Shown piece by piece: positions 61,128 through 62,914 of a stretch of DNA of 62,914 nucleotides (the stretch's first letter is position 1; the number at the start of each line of letters is the position of its first letter). The translations under genes were made by a program, and so were the position numbers. The notes beneath the pieces are model-generated. The model was not told the origin of the DNA. It did not search any database and worked only from the letters and a program-made list of their open reading frames with translations. Source of the DNA: an uncultured Spirochaetaceae bacterium (lineage in GTDB: Bacteria; Spirochaetota; Spirochaetia; Sphaerochaetales; Sphaerochaetaceae); assembly GCA_944389105.1 (NCBI GenBank), contig CALXLD010000032.1, positions 1 to 62,914 on the forward strand, in the 5' to 3' direction.

Positions 61128-62795
61128 ATGGAAATTACATTTTTCGGAGCAGCTCGTACAGTTACAGGTTCTTCTTTTCTTCTGGAGCATCAGGGGTTTT
61201 CCGTCCTTGTAGACTTAGGACTTCCTCAGGGAAGCGATGAGAAGAAGATCGGAGAGGAGCTTCCTTTTGCTCCTTCGATGGTTGATGCCGTCATTCTCAC
61301 CCATGCGCACATAGATCATTCCGGCCGGCTTCCTCTTCTTGCCAGGCTTGGTTATACCGGACCGATTTACTCAACAGCAGCTACGCTTTCGCTTTCCTCG
61401 ATAATGCTTGAGGATTCTGCGCATATACAGGAAAGCGAGGCGGAATGGAAGACAAGGAAGAGAAAAAGACATGGTGAGGATGCTGTTGAGCCTCTTTATA
61501 CAGGAGAGGATGCCGATCTGGCGCTCTCTCTTTTCCGTTCGATTGAGTATGGTGAACGGGTTGATCTCTCTCCTTCGATGTGGTTTGAATTCAAGGATGC
61601 CGGACATCTTCTCGGTTCTGCTTCCGTCAGGATTCACTGCATGACTGAGGATGGCGAGAAGTCGATCGTGTTTTCCGGGGATATCGGGAATATCGATCAG
61701 CCAATGATCAAGGATCCCGATTATTTCCATGAAGCAGATTTTGTTGTCATGGAGTCTACCTATGGTGACAGGCTTCATAATCAGGAGGATAGAGAGGAAA
61801 AGGATATACTCCTTGCAAGGGCTGAAAGACTTGCTTCTATAACCGATGATGCCTTCCGCCGTGGTGGTAATCTGGTTATTCCTTCCTTTGCCGTTGGAAG
61901 AACGCAGGAGATCCTTTATCTTTATAGGATTATCATGGACAGGAAGCTTCTTGATTATGAAATTCCTGTTTTTGTAGATAGTCCTCTTTCGGTAAAGGCA
62001 ACGCGTATTTTCTCCTCTTGCCTCAGGGATGATTATTTTGATGCAGAGGCCCGGTCTATGATTGAGCGCGGCATCAATCCGATACTTTTCCCATCTCTTG
62101 TTACGATTACAGATGTTAATGATTCAAAGGCTCTCAATGACAGGAAGGAGAGTGCTGTTATTATTTCTTCTTCGGGTATGTGTGAGGCCGGACGGATCAG
62201 GCATCATCTGAAGCATAATCTCTGGCGTCCTGAATCAACTGTTCTTTTTGTCGGATATCAGGCGGAGGGGACACTTGGCCGTTCTCTGATAGATGGTACT
62301 GATCATGTGACGCTTTTCGGTGAGCAGATATCTGTCAACGCAAAGATCGAGATACTTGAGGGAACTTCCGGTCATGCTGATCAGAAAGGTCTAGAGAGAT
62401 GGCTTGGGGAATTCAAAGAGAAACCAGAGGCAGTCTTTGTTGTCCATGGTGAGGATAATGTCTCCCAGTATTTTGCTTCGAGGCTGAAGAACGGAAATGG
62501 CTATCATGCATATGCCCCTAAGCTTTTTGAGCATTTTGATCTTCTTAGCGGCAGCATTCCGCTTCAGAATGATACTGCTCTCAGGGAGAAGACTGCTTCT
62601 GATCTCCGTTCGTCATTTGAAATTCTTGAAAGCAGCCGTTCAAAGCTTGAGGATATTGTACTTAGAATGGAAAAGGCTGCTTCCGGAATAGATCTTGCCA
62701 ACGAGAAGAAGGCCAGAAAGCTTTCAGATGCAATAAGGAGGCTTTCCAGCGATGTGGATTTCCTAGTCTCGAAGTGGAACAACGATGCGAAGTAA
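61128..62795 (+). CDS. MBL-fold beta-CASP ribonuclease-like protein
   Basis: 555 residues from ATG 61128 (SD GGAGG). Metal motif THAHIDHSG (H59, H61, D63, H64), FSGDIG, VMESTYGDR, and beta-CASP motifs: ISSSGMCEAGRIRHHLKHNLW and GTSGHADQKGLERWL, then VFVVHGEDN. This is the RNA-processing CPSF-73/YSH1-like family in bacteria. The C-terminal 80 residues form a coiled coil beyond the usual length (about 460). Role in RNA turnover is likely but not shown. Confidence 0.85.
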   Translation: MEITFFGAARTVTGSSFLLEHQGFSVLVDLGLPQGSDEKKIGEELPFAPSMVDAVILTHAHIDHSGRLPLLARLGYTGPIYSTAATLSLSSIMLEDSAHIQESEAEWKTRKRKRHGEDAVEPLYTGEDADLALSLFRSIEYGERVDLSPSMWFEFKDAGHLLGSASVRIHCMTEDGEKSIVFSGDIGNIDQPMIKDPDYFHEADFVVMESTYGDRLHNQEDREEKDILLARAERLASITDDAFRRGGNLVIPSFAVGRTQEILYLYRIIMDRKLLDYEIPVFVDSPLSVKATRIFSSCLRDDYFDAEARSMIERGINPILFPSLVTITDVNDSKALNDRKESAVIISSSGMCEAGRIRHHLKHNLWRPESTVLFVGYQAEGTLGRSLIDGTDHVTLFGEQISVNAKIEILEGTSGHADQKGLERWLGEFKEKPEAVFVVHGEDNVSQYFASRLKNGNGYHAYAPKLFEHFDLLSGSIPLQNDTALREKTASDLRSSFEILESSRSKLEDIVLRMEKAASGIDLANEKKARKLSDAIRRLSSDVDFLVSKWNNDAK

Positions 62796-62914
62796 AATTT
62801 TTTGAAAAAATAAATACAACTATTGCAAAGAGATAGATATTTTCTGATAAAAAAGTTCATAAAAAAGCGCGTAAAGGGGTTTACAAGGGGCGAGGAAATG
62901 TGCAGAATACAGCC
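62796..62914. other. End of window, no gene seen
   Basis: AT-rich stretch with a TTTTTTGAAAAAA dyad (62802-62814) that may end the upstream operon and a TTGCAA-17-GATAAA promoter-like pair (62824-62852). What it drives lies outside the window. Confidence 0.35.

Overview
The window reads as one contiguous stretch of bacterial chromosome. It has medium GC content, dense coding, short gaps and many ATGA-type start/stop overlaps. I see no phage, transposase, CRISPR array or rRNA, and only one tRNA. A spirochaete, perhaps of the Sphaerochaeta/Treponema group, is the best guess. The grounds are a complete A/V-type ATPase operon in place of an F-type one, solute-binding proteins whose signal peptides end in Gly/Ala-rich sequence without a lipobox Cys, a poly-G tract against the promoter of a surface lipoprotein, and anaerobic enzymes (NrdD/NrdG, oxygen-sensitive desulfidase-type protein, ferredoxin). 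This is inference; no taxonomic marker was compared.

Layout. 1-492: hairpin-rich stretch with terminators, then two palindromic sites. 493-5943: secreted repeat protein, threonine synthase and a second PLP enzyme, a DUF3320-like protein and an MBL hydrolase. 5965-8640: metal-export module (P1B ATPase, separate HMA protein, divergent ArsR-type regulator with an operator between them). 8641-15179: phosphate module pstSCAB-phoU-phoB-phoR. 15372-21194: acyl-CoA ligase, secreted type-B carboxylesterase, YhbY-like protein, CDF cation exporter with a buried start site, UPF0303 protein. 21411-29599: AraC regulator, a two-gene SufC/SufB-like set, membrane protein, PLC-like protein, UPF0237/UPF0210 pair, Bcp, GyrI-like protein, BI-1 protein, pseudouridine synthase. 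29596-37559: exonuclease VII, a lipoprotein with a poly-G promoter bounded by a duplicated terminator region, a 55-residue ferredoxin, MATE exporter, topoisomerase III. 37556-46366: two tandem thioesterases, then a long rightward unit (corrinoid-methyltransferase-like protein, cysteine-desulfidase-type protein, sugar ABC transporter, cellobiose-2-epimerase-like and GH130 enzymes), followed by a convergent GntR regulator. 47251-51554: nrdG, nrdD with a thioredoxin-like tail and an attenuator-like leader, FMN reductase, tRNA-Pro. 51607-62795: V-type ATPase operon in the order G/H-C-I-K-F-E-A-B-D, running on into a universal stress protein, a PTS EIIA protein and a beta-CASP nuclease.

How the parts fit. 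The organism imports phosphate under two-component control and exports divalent metals through two separate regulated systems. It appears to take up beta-mannosyl disaccharides and split them by phosphorolysis after epimerisation. It makes deoxynucleotides anaerobically and couples an ion gradient to ATP with a V-type enzyme. Two cross-cutting signals stand out: a probable phase-variable lipoprotein promoter, and at least eight genes whose -10 box lies only 5-7 bases from the start codon with no ribosome binding site, as expected for leaderless mRNAs.
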